Part shown: positions 12,901 through 27,900 of the stretch, piece after piece | How positions within the stretch are numbered: the stretch's first letter is position 1 | Layout of the letters: every line of letters begins with the position of its first letter | Assembly: GCA_949752735.1 (NCBI GenBank) | Contig: OX457044.1 | Location: forward strand, 12,256,294-12,320,293 | DNA length: 64,000 bases | Direction of reading: 5' to 3' | From: Lumbricus terrestris | Taxonomy: Eukaryota > Annelida > Clitellata > Crassiclitellata > Lumbricidae | Program-made: the position numbers and the translations under genes | The notes under the pieces: model-generated | Seen by the model: only the letters and a program-made list of their open reading frames with translations | The model's database searches: none | What the model was told of the DNA's origin: nothing

Positions 12901-15900
12901 CAACAAAAGTTGCAAAAAACCAATCTAATTATTCTGGCCAATATCTTTGTCAGAAGTAAGAATATCGAAATGAAATTTTACAGGCTTAAAGACTATTCAT
13001 ATCTACACATGATGGCCAGATTTCATCCAAATATTTCGAACAGAACAAAAGTTACACCACATTCAGTGAGGTCACCACCATTTTTTGACGATTCAGTAGG
13101 GTAGCGCAAAAAAAATTAGCAAAAACATAATTTTATTAAGTCTCATCTCAAATATATGTTATCAAATAGCCTTGATTTTGTCAGATGACCATTATTATTA
13201 CTATTTAAAAGAGAAACAGGGTACCAGTATAGCTTCACGTCACTGAGAAGTCACCGAGCAAGATGATGGTCAAATTGGTAAATAAGGAATCTGTCAGATT
13301 AATCAACAGGTTCATCAAGAACTTTGCAAAGAGACTCAAAAGAAGTTTTGGCACTGGTGGTGGGCACATTGAGCACGAGTTGTGAAGCACTACCAAGTTC
13401 ATTTGACAACAGTTATTCGAGTTGAGACTTAATAAAATCGTGTTTTTGTTACTTTTTGTTGCGTTTCATTTTTGAATTATCAAAAAACGGTGGGTGGCCT
13501 CACTAAAAGTGATATAACTTTTGTTCTGTTTGAACTATTTTGATGAAATTTGACCATCATGTGTAAATATGAATTGTCTTTAAGCCTGTAAAATTTCATT
13601 TAGAAATTCTTACTTAAGGCCAAGATATGGGCAAAAAACCTTAGGGTTGCTTTGTTATGGACCACCCTGTATGCTCGTGAGATCAAGGACCCAGTCTCCT
13701 GTGCTGCTGAGTTATTTGCCAAATATCCAGGTGGCTGGTGGTAACGCATCAAGCGTTGCTTGTTCCAGAACATTCAAATGATATTCAGTATCATGGCATT
13801 CGAATGATATCCAGTATCATGGCATTCCAATGATACCCAATATCATGGCATTCGAATGATATCCAATATCATGGCATTCGAATGATATCCAACATCATGG
13901 CATTTGAATGATATCCAATATGATGGCGTTCGAATGATATCCAGTATCATGGCATTTGAATGAAATCCAGGGCCATGGCATTCGAATGATATCCCGTATC
14001 ATGGGATTTGAATGATATCCAATATGATGGCATTCGAATGATATCCGGTATCATGGCATTCGAATGATATCCAGTATCATGGCATTCGAATGATATCCAG
14101 TATAATGATATCCAGTGTCGTGGCATTCGAATGATATCCAGTATCATGACATTCGAATGATATCCAGTATCATGGCATTCGAATGATATCTAGTGTCATG
14201 GCATTCGGATGATATCCAGTATCATGGCATTCGAATGATATCTAGTGTCATGGCATTCGAATGATATCCAGTATCATGGCCTTCGGATGATATCTAGTAT
14301 CGTGGCATTCGGATGATATCTAGTATCATGGCATTCGGATGATATCCAGTATCATGGCGTTCGAATGATATCTAGTATCATGGCGTTCGAATGATATCTA
14401 GTATCATGGCGCTCGGATGATATCCAGTATCATGGCATTCAAATGATATCCAATATGATGGCATTCGAATGATATCCAGTATAATGATATCCAGTATCGT
14501 GGCATTCGAATGATATCCAGTATCATGGCATTCGAATGATATCTAGTGTCATGGCATTTGGATGATATCCAACATCATGACATTCGAATGATATCTAGTG
14601 TCATGGCATTCGGATGATATCAAGTATCATGGCATTCGAATGATATCCAGTGTCATGGTATTCGAACGATATCCAGTATCATGGCATTCGAATGATATCC
14701 CGTATCATGGCATTCGAATGATATCCAATATGATGGCATTCGAATGATATCCAGTATCATGGTATTCGAATGATATCCAGTATCACGACGTTCTGCATCA
14801 GCGACCATCATGCGCTTTTGACAAAGCTGAAACTCACCCAGGAACTAAATGAATTTCCATGAGAACTGAAATGAAGATCGAACCATATTTCTCTCCAGGG
14901 GCAATTATATGAAAGTTTGAGTCAGAAAATACAGTATGATCTAAACTTTGCTTTCTAAAGAGCTGCTGTGGAAATTGATTAACTTGTGAGTCAGTTCAGT
15001 TTTGTCTTGAGTGCGTGCATGAAACTTTAGATCTACAGATCTGTACAAGAACAAAAATAAATGAACTTTGAACTTGTTACTTTGTTAGAGATCAGGCTGA
15101 AAATTGCTGTAAACAATATGATGAAACTCTATTATCATTCCTTTGTCTGGTTTATTAAAAATGTTATTCTAATGTTTCAAGAACCATAATTGTTTGATTA
15201 GGTCATTGCCGAGAAGGTCTACAGCCGTAACCTTTGATAAGGCAGAGGTTAATGTTCTGGTTGCGGACAAATCTGGAGATGTTCACTGTTTTCCAATTTT
15301 GTCTGCAAATGAGAATATTGACAGTTTGGTGATGGGTCATGTCTCAATGCTTCTTGACTTGGTGAGTGAGATTAGAATTGTTGTTCATAGAAATATGTGA
15401 CCCGTCATGACGGAATGAGTCGGAAGTCGCATAATGCAGAATGCTGCAAATCGCTTTTAAAGGTGTTCACCCTTCAAATTATTGATTTTTCAATTTTTCC
15501 ATTTTTGGAATCTACATTATATAATGTCTCAATAGAATATTAAAACTGACTTTATTTTGCTGTTTTTAACGTGCTATTGGTGCAGATTAAATGACCAATA
15601 AGATTTAAAACCTATATAAAAAATTCGGAAAATCGCGTTTTCCCAACATTTTCTGTTAGGCAGGTCGATCGATTAAAATTTTTATAACTCAACAAGCACT
15701 TGATAGATTTTGATGCGTAATAGCTCATTTGAAAGGTAATTCAACATGGAATAACGTGGAATACATAACTCAAAATACTCAAAAAGGGCCTAGCGACTCA
15801 TTTCGTCATGACGGGTCACATATATGACGACCAGTTGATTGATTTTTAGTCTTCTTGTGAACCACTGACTTTCTCTATGTGCGGCAGACTTACATGCAAG

Positions 15901-18900
15901 ACATAAAACTTGAAGATCGAGACAGTGGCCACGAAGACCATGACTACGATCCAAAACAGACGGCAAGACAGAAGGTCCAAGATATGAAATATGTTTCTTT
16001 ACTTTGTTTTCTTGAGCATCCAGTGTTGCAAATTGAGTGACATTGTTCATCTGAATTGAATTCACAAAGTCTAATCAATCGTGATCAGTGATTGAGAATA
16101 AAAAACCATTCGCTGTGTTTTGTCAAGTTGTAGCATGTTGTTAACCGCAGAAACCAATTGAGAATGACACTGACATTGGATGTCATTGTCCACACTGCCT
16201 GATGACTCTCTGTGGGATAACATTTTGCACGAACCCAGCTAGTTTATTGGAAATACCTAGTAAGCTGTATAGGAGATATGCTGATATACCAATGTACTGC
16301 AATTTTTTAATTATTTTAGATAAGCACATTGTTGAGTAGTCATCAGTATCTCATGATGCAGACTTTTCTTGGAATTTTTCTAAGGCTTTCAATTGTGTAA
16401 GGCACAATCGCCTGGCTGCACAGTTAGCCTCCACACCTATTCTAGACTTTGTTTGCAACTGGGTTCTTGCTTTGTTACGAAACCGAGTGCATTGCACAAA
16501 GTTCTGTGGCATAGTCTCCTCTATGAGGGGCATTAATGCAAGCTTGCATCTCTCAAGGATCTGGCCTTGGACCGGTCAACTTTCTTACCTTAATTTTAGG
16601 ATTAAAACTGCCTCATGCAGGTAACAGACATTATGCTGATATCTGTCATCTGATTATTACTGCATCAACTATTGACACTGGCCTACTGATGCTGAACTTG
16701 ACCACATTGCAGAGTGAAATAGAAACTTTAACTTGCGTATTAATCATTGCAAGTCATGTGAAGCCATTTTTAGGCATTCCCATTCCAAAACTTCTGACTG
16801 CCCTCCCCCCATAACAGGGATCAAATAGGGCCCCCAGAAATTTGCGCAAAAAAATTGCGCACCAAAAACGATAAATTTGCGCGAATTTTGCGCAAGTTAA
16901 AAAATCAAAATGTTCGTTATTTTTTCATTGAATCAGTGTACCAAAGTATCTAACAGTGTTTTTGTCATTTAGTGTAAAGCTTTGGCGTTCTAGAAATTAG
17001 ACAATCAAGCCAAAAATGCAGTTATAAAGTTCCTATAACCATATAAAGATTAATGTATTCAGACGATTGCAAATAATTTTAATTTTGCAAAATTTACGCC
17101 CACCGAAATCTACGCTCATTACAAATGTAACTTCAAAATAGTATTATTTATGCCTATATTATAATGAATCACCAAGTTACACAACGTGCTGAGTACTAGC
17201 CTTCCGTCTTTGTGTGCACGCCTGACATCTATAGATTAAATGCGCTCGTTCTGTCATAAGCCGAGACAGCTAGCAACGCTGCTGTATGACCGCTTTGAGA
17301 AACTTCGTCTAACACATTTTATTGTGTGGCCGTAAAGTTCTGGAATTTTTTATACTATAAGTTTGTGCGTTACTACCAAAAATATCGATCTTTAACTAAA
17401 AATTCATCTATAATTTCATCCCATTCGGCGGTCGCCATTTTGATTATCGCACATCGGTCGTCGTTTCTATGTTGAACTGTCATGGACCGCGGTGATTTTA
17501 GGTAAATCAAAGCCCAATTTAGATAAATTAGCAAGATTTTGTCAAAATTTGTGCTAAAATCGCGCGGATTGCCAATTTTTGCGCTGTTGCGCTATACCTA
17601 GCCCCGATCTATCTTATGGAGCTCTGTGTACCTGTGCTGTCCATTCCAGGCCGTAGATTCCTTCGCTCTGCTACGCATGGTGACCTGGTTGTCCCTAGGG
17701 CTCGATCTTCCACAGTGCTACATAGAAGCTTTGCTATGGTTGGTCCGTCTTTCTGGAATAAGTTACCTATTAGTCTCCGTAATGAACTTCTTTGTCTTTC
17801 TTTGCCCCTTTTCCGCAAGCGTTTGAAAACCATTCTCTTTGATTGTGGTTTGGTGTCAGGTCGGGAGCGCCTTTGAGTAGTTCTCTTGAAGTGGCGATAT
17901 ATAAATGTACGATTACAATTACAATTACCTGGAAATTTGCGCAAAAATTGCGCTGCACAGGATCGCGAATTTCTGGGAGCCCTAATCAAATGACAGTGTT
18001 TAATCTAGTCCCCCTCCTCTGGGGGGGAATTGAGGTTTCTGGGGGGGAGACAATTGAGCGTCCGAAGTACGCTCGTTATGCGCGTAGAGCCGAGACTGGA
18101 GGGAGTGGGGCATGGGGAGGGGATGCGCCCCTCTCCATCAGAAACTTTTTGAATTTCCACATGGCAATGGCAGCATTTTAAGGTGTCGTCTTAACAAAAT
18201 AGCTGTACTTTTTCAGTGGCCCATTAGAAACTTTTTGAATTTCCACATTGCAATGGCAGCATTTTAAGGTGTCGTCTTAACAAAATAGCTGTACTTTTTC
18301 AGTGGCCCATTAGAAACTTTTTGAATTTCCACATTGCAATGGCAGCATTTTAAGGGGTCATCTTAACAAAATAGCTGCACTTTATCAGAGACCCATTAGA
18401 AACTTTTTGAATTTCCACATTGCAATGGCAGCATTTTAAGGGGTCTTCTTAACAAAATAGCTGTACTTTTTCAGTGACCCACTAGAAACTTTTTGAATTT
18501 CCACATTGCAATGGTAGCATTTTAAGATGTCATATATATAATATTCGTTTATTCATATTCAATATGACACACCGCAGAACGATTACAGGTAAAAGGTTAT
18601 ACGAAATACGACCAGCTTCGCACGACACGCAGGTCGGCTACAACAGGTTCGGTAACTTAACACTAATGGCCTAAGTGTTGGAACGCTCCTGGTACGGCCA
18701 AGCCAGGAGTGGGAGGGGCTAACTTATTTTTCAACAGACCCGAGTCAAACAACACAACAGAAAGCGCCATTGGCAGCTAACAGAAAATTCAAATAAATTT
18801 TTGCCCTGAGCGAGGCTTGAACTCGGGTCGCGATAATGACTCAGTTTATCGGCCAACGCTCTCTCCACTGAGCTACGGACCCCCCATCTTAACATTTTAA

Positions 18901-21900
18901 GGGGTCATCTTAACAAAATAGCTGTTCTTTTTCAGTGACCCATTAGAAACTTTTGAATTTCCACATTGCAATGGCAGCATTTTAAGGGGTCATCTTAACA
19001 ACATAGCTGTAGCCTACTTTTTCAGTGACCCTTTAGAAACTTTTTGAATTTCAACTTTGCAATGGCTGCATTTTAAGGTGTCATCTTAACAAAATGGCAT
19101 TACTTTTTCAGTGAATTTTAAGGTGTCATCTTAACATGATATTATCATATATTATAGTGGTAAATAATGTCATTATAATCATATAATTATAAATAATATC
19201 ACGGTATATTATAGCACTTCATGTAAAACAATGATGAAAACAGTAACAAAAAACCAATATCATTTCGTCAAATTTTTCTGGGGGGGAAATGTCAATCCTG
19301 GGGGGGGGACTTTCCCCCCCAGAGACGTCTAGATTAAACACTGATCAAACGAGTTGATGTAGTCAAGGTTCTTGGTATTACACTTTCAGAAAGATTGGGG
19401 CTCTCTGCACACATTGATAACATTGTCTGTAAAGCAAAGCAATCATTTATGCACTTCGTATCCTTGTGTCGCATGGCTTGACAGGCAGCCGACTCCATGA
19501 TGTTATACGTTCCACCACAGTCGCACGAATGCTTTATTCTTTATCAGCAAGGTGGGGTTTTGCCTCAGAGGAGTCTGTCGTCTGCTATTATTAGAAAGCT
19601 TACACAACAGGGGTTTTTGCCTACTAATATTCCTACTCTTGACATGTTGTGTTCTAAGTAGGGCTGTTGTTCGATTAAAAATTTTATCAAAATTAATCGC
19701 CCGATTAATTTTTTTAACCGCAATTAACTGCAAATTGATCGCAATACACTTCCTTATGTTAATCTTACTATTTTATAAGGACCCCTGAAGCATAAAATTT
19801 TATTAACTGAATGCATTCTTTCTATTGCAAACATATTCAATAACCTTTGGCTTAGGCCTATTGAATTTCTGCATTTAGTTTATTGAACAGTTTTGTATGA
19901 CAAGGCAGAATTGAAACACTGTTCAGATTAGTCAACTGCTCAAAATCCGTTAATTTTTTCCATTTGAGCCACATTTAATTAAAATGATATAGGCCTAAAT
20001 GTGAAAATTGGACAACCGTTTTCTGACTATCAAAATTAATTTTTTTTTCAGCCAACTGTAACCTATTGGCAGACCAGTTTATTTACATTGGTCAGGTCAA
20101 GGGATGCTCTTAACAAGCAATTAACAATAACTAATAACAATAACAATAACTATTGAACCTCATTATTTAGTCACAATTTTTCGCAAGAGATTGCGGTTCT
20201 TGCCAAACCTCGTCTCAGTTGTCCTTCTGTAAACATTTATCATTTGAAACCTGAAATCCATTGGTCATCTCCTGGAGTTCAACCAATGTGGTCTGACGGG
20301 GTGAGAAAACAACCTTAGATGCATGGACGATGCGATGCGGCCGATGTCGACGGTTCATCGCTAGCGTTAAATGCATGTTTTGGTTCACATGCAGGCGATA
20401 ATTGAGCGACGAATTGCTACGATAATACTCAAATTCTTTTTTGGAATATTTGCCAAGGAATGTATCACTAGTTTTAAGTATGAGCCTTCCGTTTAAAACG
20501 AGCTTTTCTGCCTCTGATTCCATTTTAAACAGATCTAATTAACGCGTACGATTAATGCGTTAGAATTTTTAATCGCAAAATTTTTTAACGCGTTAATCGC
20601 ACGCGTTAACGTGATTAAGTCAACAGCCCTAGTTCTAAGGCAGATGAATTCCTCTTTGCTTCAGTGACCCGGGCATGTTCTCCATGATCTCCAGCCAGAA
20701 CGAGTTACTGGATACTCTCTTACTCACATAATATAATCTAGTGATACCATGATGTGATTCGTTGATTGGAAAGTATTTATCACCAGAATGCTGTACAGAT
20801 GACTTTTTGATGCTAATATTTGAGTAATTTTATTCAACTTGTGATTTAATTTGTACATTTTACTACCAATTATTACTTCGATGTATTATAATGATTGTCC
20901 CATTGTGCGTTTGCAAGCGGAGTAATAAAGAAAATACTTACTTACTTTAAGACAAATAATTAAACTTCTAGTATATACTTTGTCTTGCAAATGTGGTTGA
21001 AGGAAGCGTGAGAATGTGAAAAATTTTGATGGATAAAGTGAATGAGAGAGCAGTTTATCGTGTATCTTGATGTTAAATGAACACCGTCGCATGTGGAATA
21101 GTTAACTCACGTTTGGACTACTGCAACAGCCTTCTCTATGGAAGATCTTCAAAAAGCTTAACGTTTCTTCAGCGAGTCCAAAACAACCTCTCATGGGTCT
21201 GCAATGCTTCATATCATTCTAGTAGCAAACCACTTCTGAAATCCCTCCACTGGCTACCTGTCAAAGAAAGGATTACTTACAAAATCGCCATCATTACCTA
21301 CAACTGCGTAACAACAAAAACTCCTTCATACCTCTCTGATCTCCTTCAGAATTTTGAGCCCTCAAGAAACATGCAATCATCCGAAAACCGAACGAACACT
21401 AGTTCTTCATCGCTGTCGCATCGTAACTGCATCTAGATCATTCACCTCATCAGCACCTCGAACAATCTTCCATCTGACATCAGAAACTCCACATCGCTGA
21501 CAACTTTCAAGAAGCATTTGAAAACCGAACTTTTTACACATGCCCATCTTGACTGACTTTTCCCTGCTCTGAGTGCTTCTGAATCGTTGCTACGGTTTTT
21601 AATTCTTTACGCATTTGCCCCGAGAATATCCGCTGAAAACGGGCTTAAAATTTAAAACTGAACGGGTAAAGGGTTAAATCGATTGCTTGCGAACCCATGG
21701 CGCTTAAATCTCTACATATTATTATTAATTTATTATGGATCAGGTGACATATATGCTACTTCAATTGGGACATCCAAGAAACATCCAGACACTATTGAGT
21801 TGTGTCACAGACATAAGTATTGCTTAAGGCAATTATTGCGCTCTGGAACAAACCACAGAGTTGCACTACGACCAGCCCGAGTATACTCAGTCTGAATGGG

Positions 21901-24900
21901 GTAGAAGACGCAATGCACAGTAGAGTATTTCTAAGATTTCTGCTTTGCTGCGTAAAATATTTGAACATTGCTTTGTTTGATTACTTTCATTCTCAATAGT
22001 ATATTGTGCATTATTTATTGATTTGTAGAAATTATGTGGTACCGATAAGTTTTTGGTGACATGTGACAGAGATGAGAAAATTCGGGTCAGTCATTACCCA
22101 AATGCCTACAACATTCAAGCGTTTTGCCTCGGACATACTGAGTGAGTGCAGCGGTCAATTCATTTAAATTAGAGAAGTTTTTGTCTATCTATGTCAGTGG
22201 TTTTCAACCTTTTTGTAGTGGCGGAACCTTTCTCAAAGCACTATTTTCTCGCGGAACCCTGCGCTTTTCATCGGTTCAGTATTTCAAGACATAGACCTAC
22301 CTGGCTTATTTTTGTAAAGTATCTGATATTAAGATTAAAATTAATGTACGTGACTTGCGCTTCTGGTACAGTGTATAGTATCTCATTAAAAATACAAATA
22401 GGCCTAGGCCTACATGCTTTAGAATTCTAGAAGTGTCGACCCAGTGCACAAAACACCGTCAGAAAACAACTGCATTTCTGTTCCGTTGCACCAACAACTA
22501 TCCATTCATCTGACATAATGGGCAGAATATTAAAAAATTAAAATGCGCTCCATTTTTGATCAGTGCTATGGACAAGTATCCTTCCTCAAGTTTACTGCGT
22601 AATTTGTGCCTCGTCTAAGTCTTGGATGCATAGTATGGAAAGACGCGTAAAGGCCGACACATAGGCTATTTAATGATTTATCTTCAGCAAATCGCTTTGG
22701 GGATCAACCATCATATTAAGAGGGGTGAATGGCACGAAGCTATAGCGGGCCAATGGGTTTCAGGCTTTCAGCTCATTTGGGGAGTTTCAGCTTCATATTA
22801 TGGTTGTGATATGTTCCTGCACCTAAAAAGTGTTCTGTCACAATAATCACAAATCCAGCTCTTGTTTTAAACATCTTATGCGATTTTTCGTCAAGCAAAC
22901 AGAAGGATCTATATCAATGATAAGAATGTTTTGTTTGTTTGACTGGACAGTTGGAAATGTAGGCAATCTTGTAGGCAGGTCTATAGATTCACATTTGATG
23001 CATGTGCATTCCGAATAACAAGACTCAGCAATGAGCTATAACGACATAATTATAGAAAACAACAGTACATTTACGTAATAACGTTATTTTAAGCAAGAAT
23101 GACTGAAAGCAGTGAAACAATCTACTCATTGCCAATACTTTTGCGATTTCAGTTGGTGATATAATATTTTCTACCAAACTGCCGCGGAACCCCTGGCCGA
23201 CGCCCGCGGAACCCTAGGGTTCCGCGGAACCCCGGTTGAAAATCACTGATCTATGTATTGGGACTTTTGTAGAGTGCATCTTAAAAACCTGTCAAAGCGA
23301 TATGGTTTAAGGAGTCAGGAACATCAAGGTTCTCAACCGGTGTGTCGTGACACACTGGCGTGTTGCGAATAGACCAGCGGTGTGTTGCGTACAAATGGTG
23401 TGTTGTTGGTGTGTCGAGAAAAATTGGTGTGTCGCGAATTCTCACAGTCTCACGGCATACACCCATCATTCCTGCATTACACTGACTTACTTACTAAAGC
23501 AGTTTAGCGGGCATACTAGCATAGGCTGTGAAAATTCGTAGCAATCTGTGGCAATGTCTGCCTTGTAGGCCTCAATACCTACATATTTGACTTATTTTGC
23601 GGATGACGTGGAAATGTGCCCTCTCAGCATATACAGTATAACACGTTAGTGAACACGCCAAATAACTGTTACCCAATGCTGTAGCATTCTAAAATGATGT
23701 GGAAAATTATATTTAAGAAACGGTAACTTTGCGGATGACGTGGAAATGTGCTCAGCTTGTTTCTGTATTCATAGCCAAACAACCATAATAAACTTAGGTG
23801 GAGAAAGTCCAGGACCTCGAGGTACCAATGACCATGAACATTTAGCGAAGCATTTTCCGTTCTTTTCCAGTTTCCATTATAAATATATAATTGAATGTCT
23901 TGAGGGGCAGCATTTAGTTTTGGCAGTTGGTAGCTGTTTTTATCCCATGTTTTCATATTTTGCCTTGAACTGTTAGGGTGGCTTTTGGACTACCGGTAGG
24001 CCCTTCTTTGAATAATTGATACTAATTTCGTGCTCTTTTTTTACCTATTTATAAATAGTTTTATATAAATATCCTATCATGTTCATTCGTTAGTCTCGTT
24101 AATGTGTAAAGCCCCTAGCTTAAAGTGCCCAGCGACCTCTAGCTAAGTTGCTGCGCAGCTGTATGCACCGGTATTGCACTCACAAAACCTGTCCAACCTC
24201 AGGCATCGTACTATCCACGGAAAATCGAGGAGCAAAATCCCATTAACTGTTAGGCTAAACAATAAATTAGTATCGAATAGTCATAAAACGTCATTGGATC
24301 ATAGATTTAGATCGGTGGAATTTATCATTTTAAAATCATTAGAAACTAGGGCTGTTGTTCGATTAAAAAATTAAATAGAAATTAATCGCACGATTCATTT
24401 TTTTCATTGCAATTAACTGCAAATTAATCGCACTTTCTTCAAGTAGCCTATAGGCCCTATTAATCTAAAGCAGTATTTCCCAAACTGGATTAGAACTGCG
24501 GAACCCAAGGGTTCCACAAGAAGTTGTAAATAAAAACAATTGAACTAGTGAGAAATTTTACTGGAATGCAACATTTAAAACAGATTTTGAAAATGAACTG
24601 AAAGTTTGAAACTACCTTTAATTGTCTTGTGTTTTGCATTCACCTATTGAACGATTATCTGAACTTTCAGTGTCATGATTGGCAATCCAGGTATTGTTCT
24701 AGACCTATTTCTAGTAAGTAAGTAAGTAAGTAAGAATATTCTTTATTACACCACCAGCAAACGCACAGTAGTTTACAGAGGAAATAAATAATAGAAAACA
24801 TTTTAGCAAAGTTATATAACATTCGCATAATAAAACTGTTTCTGGCAAAAGAATCAACTCTAGGAAGGGTTAGATTATGTGACCTTGGTCGAGTATTGTA

Positions 24901-27900
24901 TGGAGTGACCTTGATGGGAGGGAGGAGGTCGTGAAGAATGTGACAAGGATTTAAGAGGATAGAGCGGAAAAGAGCAGAGTCAGCCCTAGAACAGAGAGTG
25001 TCAAAACTAGGAAAATCGGTTGGAAGAAAGCTTGAACGGGTCAATTTTCTTAAAAGACCGTTGAGACGTTTACGCTCCATTGCGTTGGCAAAACCCCACC
25101 AAACAGGGGAGGCATAAAGTAATCTAGCAATGGTAGTAGCTCTAACAACGTCAAACAGACGTTGACCATGAAGGCCGTGGGCGACTAAAACACGCAGAGC
25201 AAACATGGATTGCCGGGCTTTACAGCTTATTTTGCTAATGTGAGCCTCAAAGCCAATCCGATCAGAGATGGTGACACCCAAAATAACCATCTGCTGGACC
25301 CTTTGGATGCCCGAGATGGCGGGAGGGAGAGCAATAGCTTTAGACCGAGGTCGCCTAATGATCATTTCACTGGTCTTAGCTTGATTTAGTTTTAGATTGC
25401 TAATGGATGCCCACTGAGATATATGGTCAAGTTCAGAAAGAGTGGTGTCAATGCAAGAAGCTGGGATCAGTAAGTAGCTATCATCAGCATATTTAGGGAG
25501 ACGGTTTCCACTGAATTTAGGTTTGAGACTGGAAATGGCTATAACAAAATCAGTAGGTCCAAGGCCAGAGCCTTGCACAATACTAGCATTGATGGTACAG
25601 TGCGGAGAGATTTCACCACCAAATTTGGTACAGTGCTGACGTTCGTGCAAGAGAGCAAGCACCCAATTGTATAAAAAATCCGGGATGGGCTGTGATGCTA
25701 ATTGATCGGCAAGGTGCTTGTGTCTAATAGTGTCGAAAGCCTTGCTAAAATCAAGGGACAGGAGTCTTACATAGGGCTCAGATACGAGCATGGTTTGGAG
25801 TTCATGAGTAATGGATATCAACGCGGCAGATGTGGATCCTGAAGGGCGGAAAGCAAATTGGTCTGCAAAGATCCGGTTGGTGCAGGGTTCTGCGATAAAG
25901 GGATAAAAGTACTTACGTACGACAATTTTTTCCAAGATGCGAGAGAGGATGGAAGTGATAGAAATGGGTCTAAAGTCAGCTTCTTTGACAGGGTGCGAAA
26001 CCTTGGGTATGGGGGTGATCATGCTGAGGCGCCACTGTAAAGGGACATAAGAGTTAGTAAGAGAGCAGGTGAACAGATCCGCAACAGGCAGAGCTAAGAG
26101 GTGAGCCATGGTTGACATCAACCATGATGGCATGCCATCAGGACCGGTGGAGTTGCCTTTCACAGAAGCAAGTGCTTTATAAATGTCACATAGATTAAAA
26201 TTGACAGCGTGGTCTTGAACAACAGTTTGTTTGAGAGGAGGAGGCACATAATGGGGATCAGTGGAAATGTTCATGTAGTGAAGGTTGAGCGATGAAGCCG
26301 TGATGGACTCAACGTTGGCGCCGACCATGCCTGGCTGTTGGTCTCCATCCCTCAGGCGGCGGACCTCCGTCCATAAGCGGCGAGATCCACGTTCCAAACC
26401 CACAAAAGATTCCGAATTTTTGCGTGAGATGGCTTTGCTAATTCTGTCTGCGATGACTGTTGCTTGCTCATAACGGTGAGCTCGGAGGAGTTTGGATCTC
26501 TTTCTGAGTAGGTATTTGATATGAGGAGTCATGTATGGCGGGTCTTTGTCACGTATAGTCACCTGACTGATGGGGAAAAAACGGTCTAATGCTGTTTCGA
26601 TGGTCGAGTAGAAATCGGCAAAAATGGCGGTTGGAGTGCGATCCGTATCAGAAGTAGTCCAAGGGTAGTTCTCGAGGTAAGCATGCATTGCAGCCATGCG
26701 ACCTGGGGTGCGTAGCCGAAAACTTCTCACAGATCTGTCAGTTCGATCCGATGAACCGTCAACAGATCCGACCGGATGCGTGGCGGAAACTGCAACAGAA
26801 TGGCTCAATACAGCGGCGTGTTTAGTGCTGACCGAGGAAGTGATGGCAGCGCAGGAGCAAAAAAGTTTCTCAGAAGCGTAGATGCGATCGAGAGAATGTC
26901 CTGCATGGGTAGGACCCTCGAACTCAGGAATAAGGCCTAGATTGAGTATGGCTGTTGATGGAATCTGGTTGAAGTCTCCAAGTAGAATAACGATGGGGCC
27001 ACTGGTACGGTTGTAAACTTCATCAAGAGTAGATTCGATGGTAGAGAGGAGATGGTCAACGTCGTATCTCGGTTTGGGAGGGTGATAAATCCCACCGATA
27101 AAGTAGTTTCGGTTCATTATAGTTACACTGATCCACAGTAACTCGAGCTCTGCCGCATACGGTGTTTGAAGCGCGAAGATCGAAGGCTTTAGTGAAGGAC
27201 GGCAGTAAATTGCGACACCACCTCCTATTCGTCCAACTCGGTCCCTCCTAAACAAGAAATATCCAGGGATGTTGAAGGTAATGTCAAGATGATATGGCTT
27301 CAGCCAGCTTTCAACGAGAACAACAACATCTGGGTTGAAGGAAATTACGTCGGCCTTTAGGTGGTCCAAGGCATTAGGTTTAGCAATGCTGGTAGGATTC
27401 AGTAGAAGAATGCTAGGATGCATCGTTCCATTTGCAGACCTTTTCTTTATGAAGTGACGTGACCTTTCCGTTCGTCCAGAAGGGGCTGACATGATTTTCT
27501 GACTACTTGGGTTTAGGAGGTGAACAGATGGTTGCTTTGGTGCGAGAGTCGGTACATGGGCATCATCAGTAGGACGTTGAAGATCTGAATTGTTTGTCAC
27601 GGGATATATCAAATTGTTCTGCTCGTTTGGTTTCTTTCGGGTAACGGCGTGTAAAACTGCTCGCGATGAACTGACCCGGACAGGGATAAGCTGACCCATG
27701 GTGCTGTCTTCATCTTTCTGCTCTCTTGGACTGAAGTAGGCATCATGAAAGTGACGCAAGCGATGATGTAATCCAGCGCGTGACCCCCGGTAATGTAATA
27801 AGCCACACGCCGCAATCTTATCCAGCATATCATATCCAACCGCATCGCGTACACCGGGGGAACCCCTCAAGGCGAACATCTCATCACGTGTATATGCAAT

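Larger units (their letters stand above)
17994..19343. mobile_element. CAGTGTTTAATCTAG element with 9 bp TSD
   Basis: Ends CAGTGTTTAATCTAG and inverse CTAGATTAAACACTG, each followed inward by C- or G-rich runs. Flanks ATCAAATGA (17985-17993) and ATCAAACGA (19344-19352) form a 9 bp TSD with one mismatch, a length more usual for Mutator-like elements. The interior is an 86 bp tandem array with a SINE inserted. Confidence 0.65.
16360..20948 (+). pseudogene. LINE copy broken by three later insertions
   Basis: LINE sequence at 16360-16825 ([18 protein letters not shown], then [12 protein letters not shown]), 19344-19658 ([18 protein letters not shown], then [17 protein letters not shown]) and 20640-20948, ending in an (ACTT)n tail. 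It matches the LINE at 24.7-28 kb in order. The gaps are the elements at 16826-17984, 17994-19343 and 19659-20631. Frameshifts and stops are present. Confidence 0.82.

Noticed and set aside
13947..14147. ORF with repeated [13 protein letters not shown] text
   Set aside because: It is a translation of the 26 bp minisatellite.
13770..14787. CRISPR-like array
   Set aside because: Repeats are directly adjacent with no unique spacers, in eukaryotic intron DNA; it is a minisatellite.
18795..18885. tRNA gene on the minus strand
   Set aside because: Box A and B are present, but arms do not form a cloverleaf with a proper acceptor stem and a SINE body follows.
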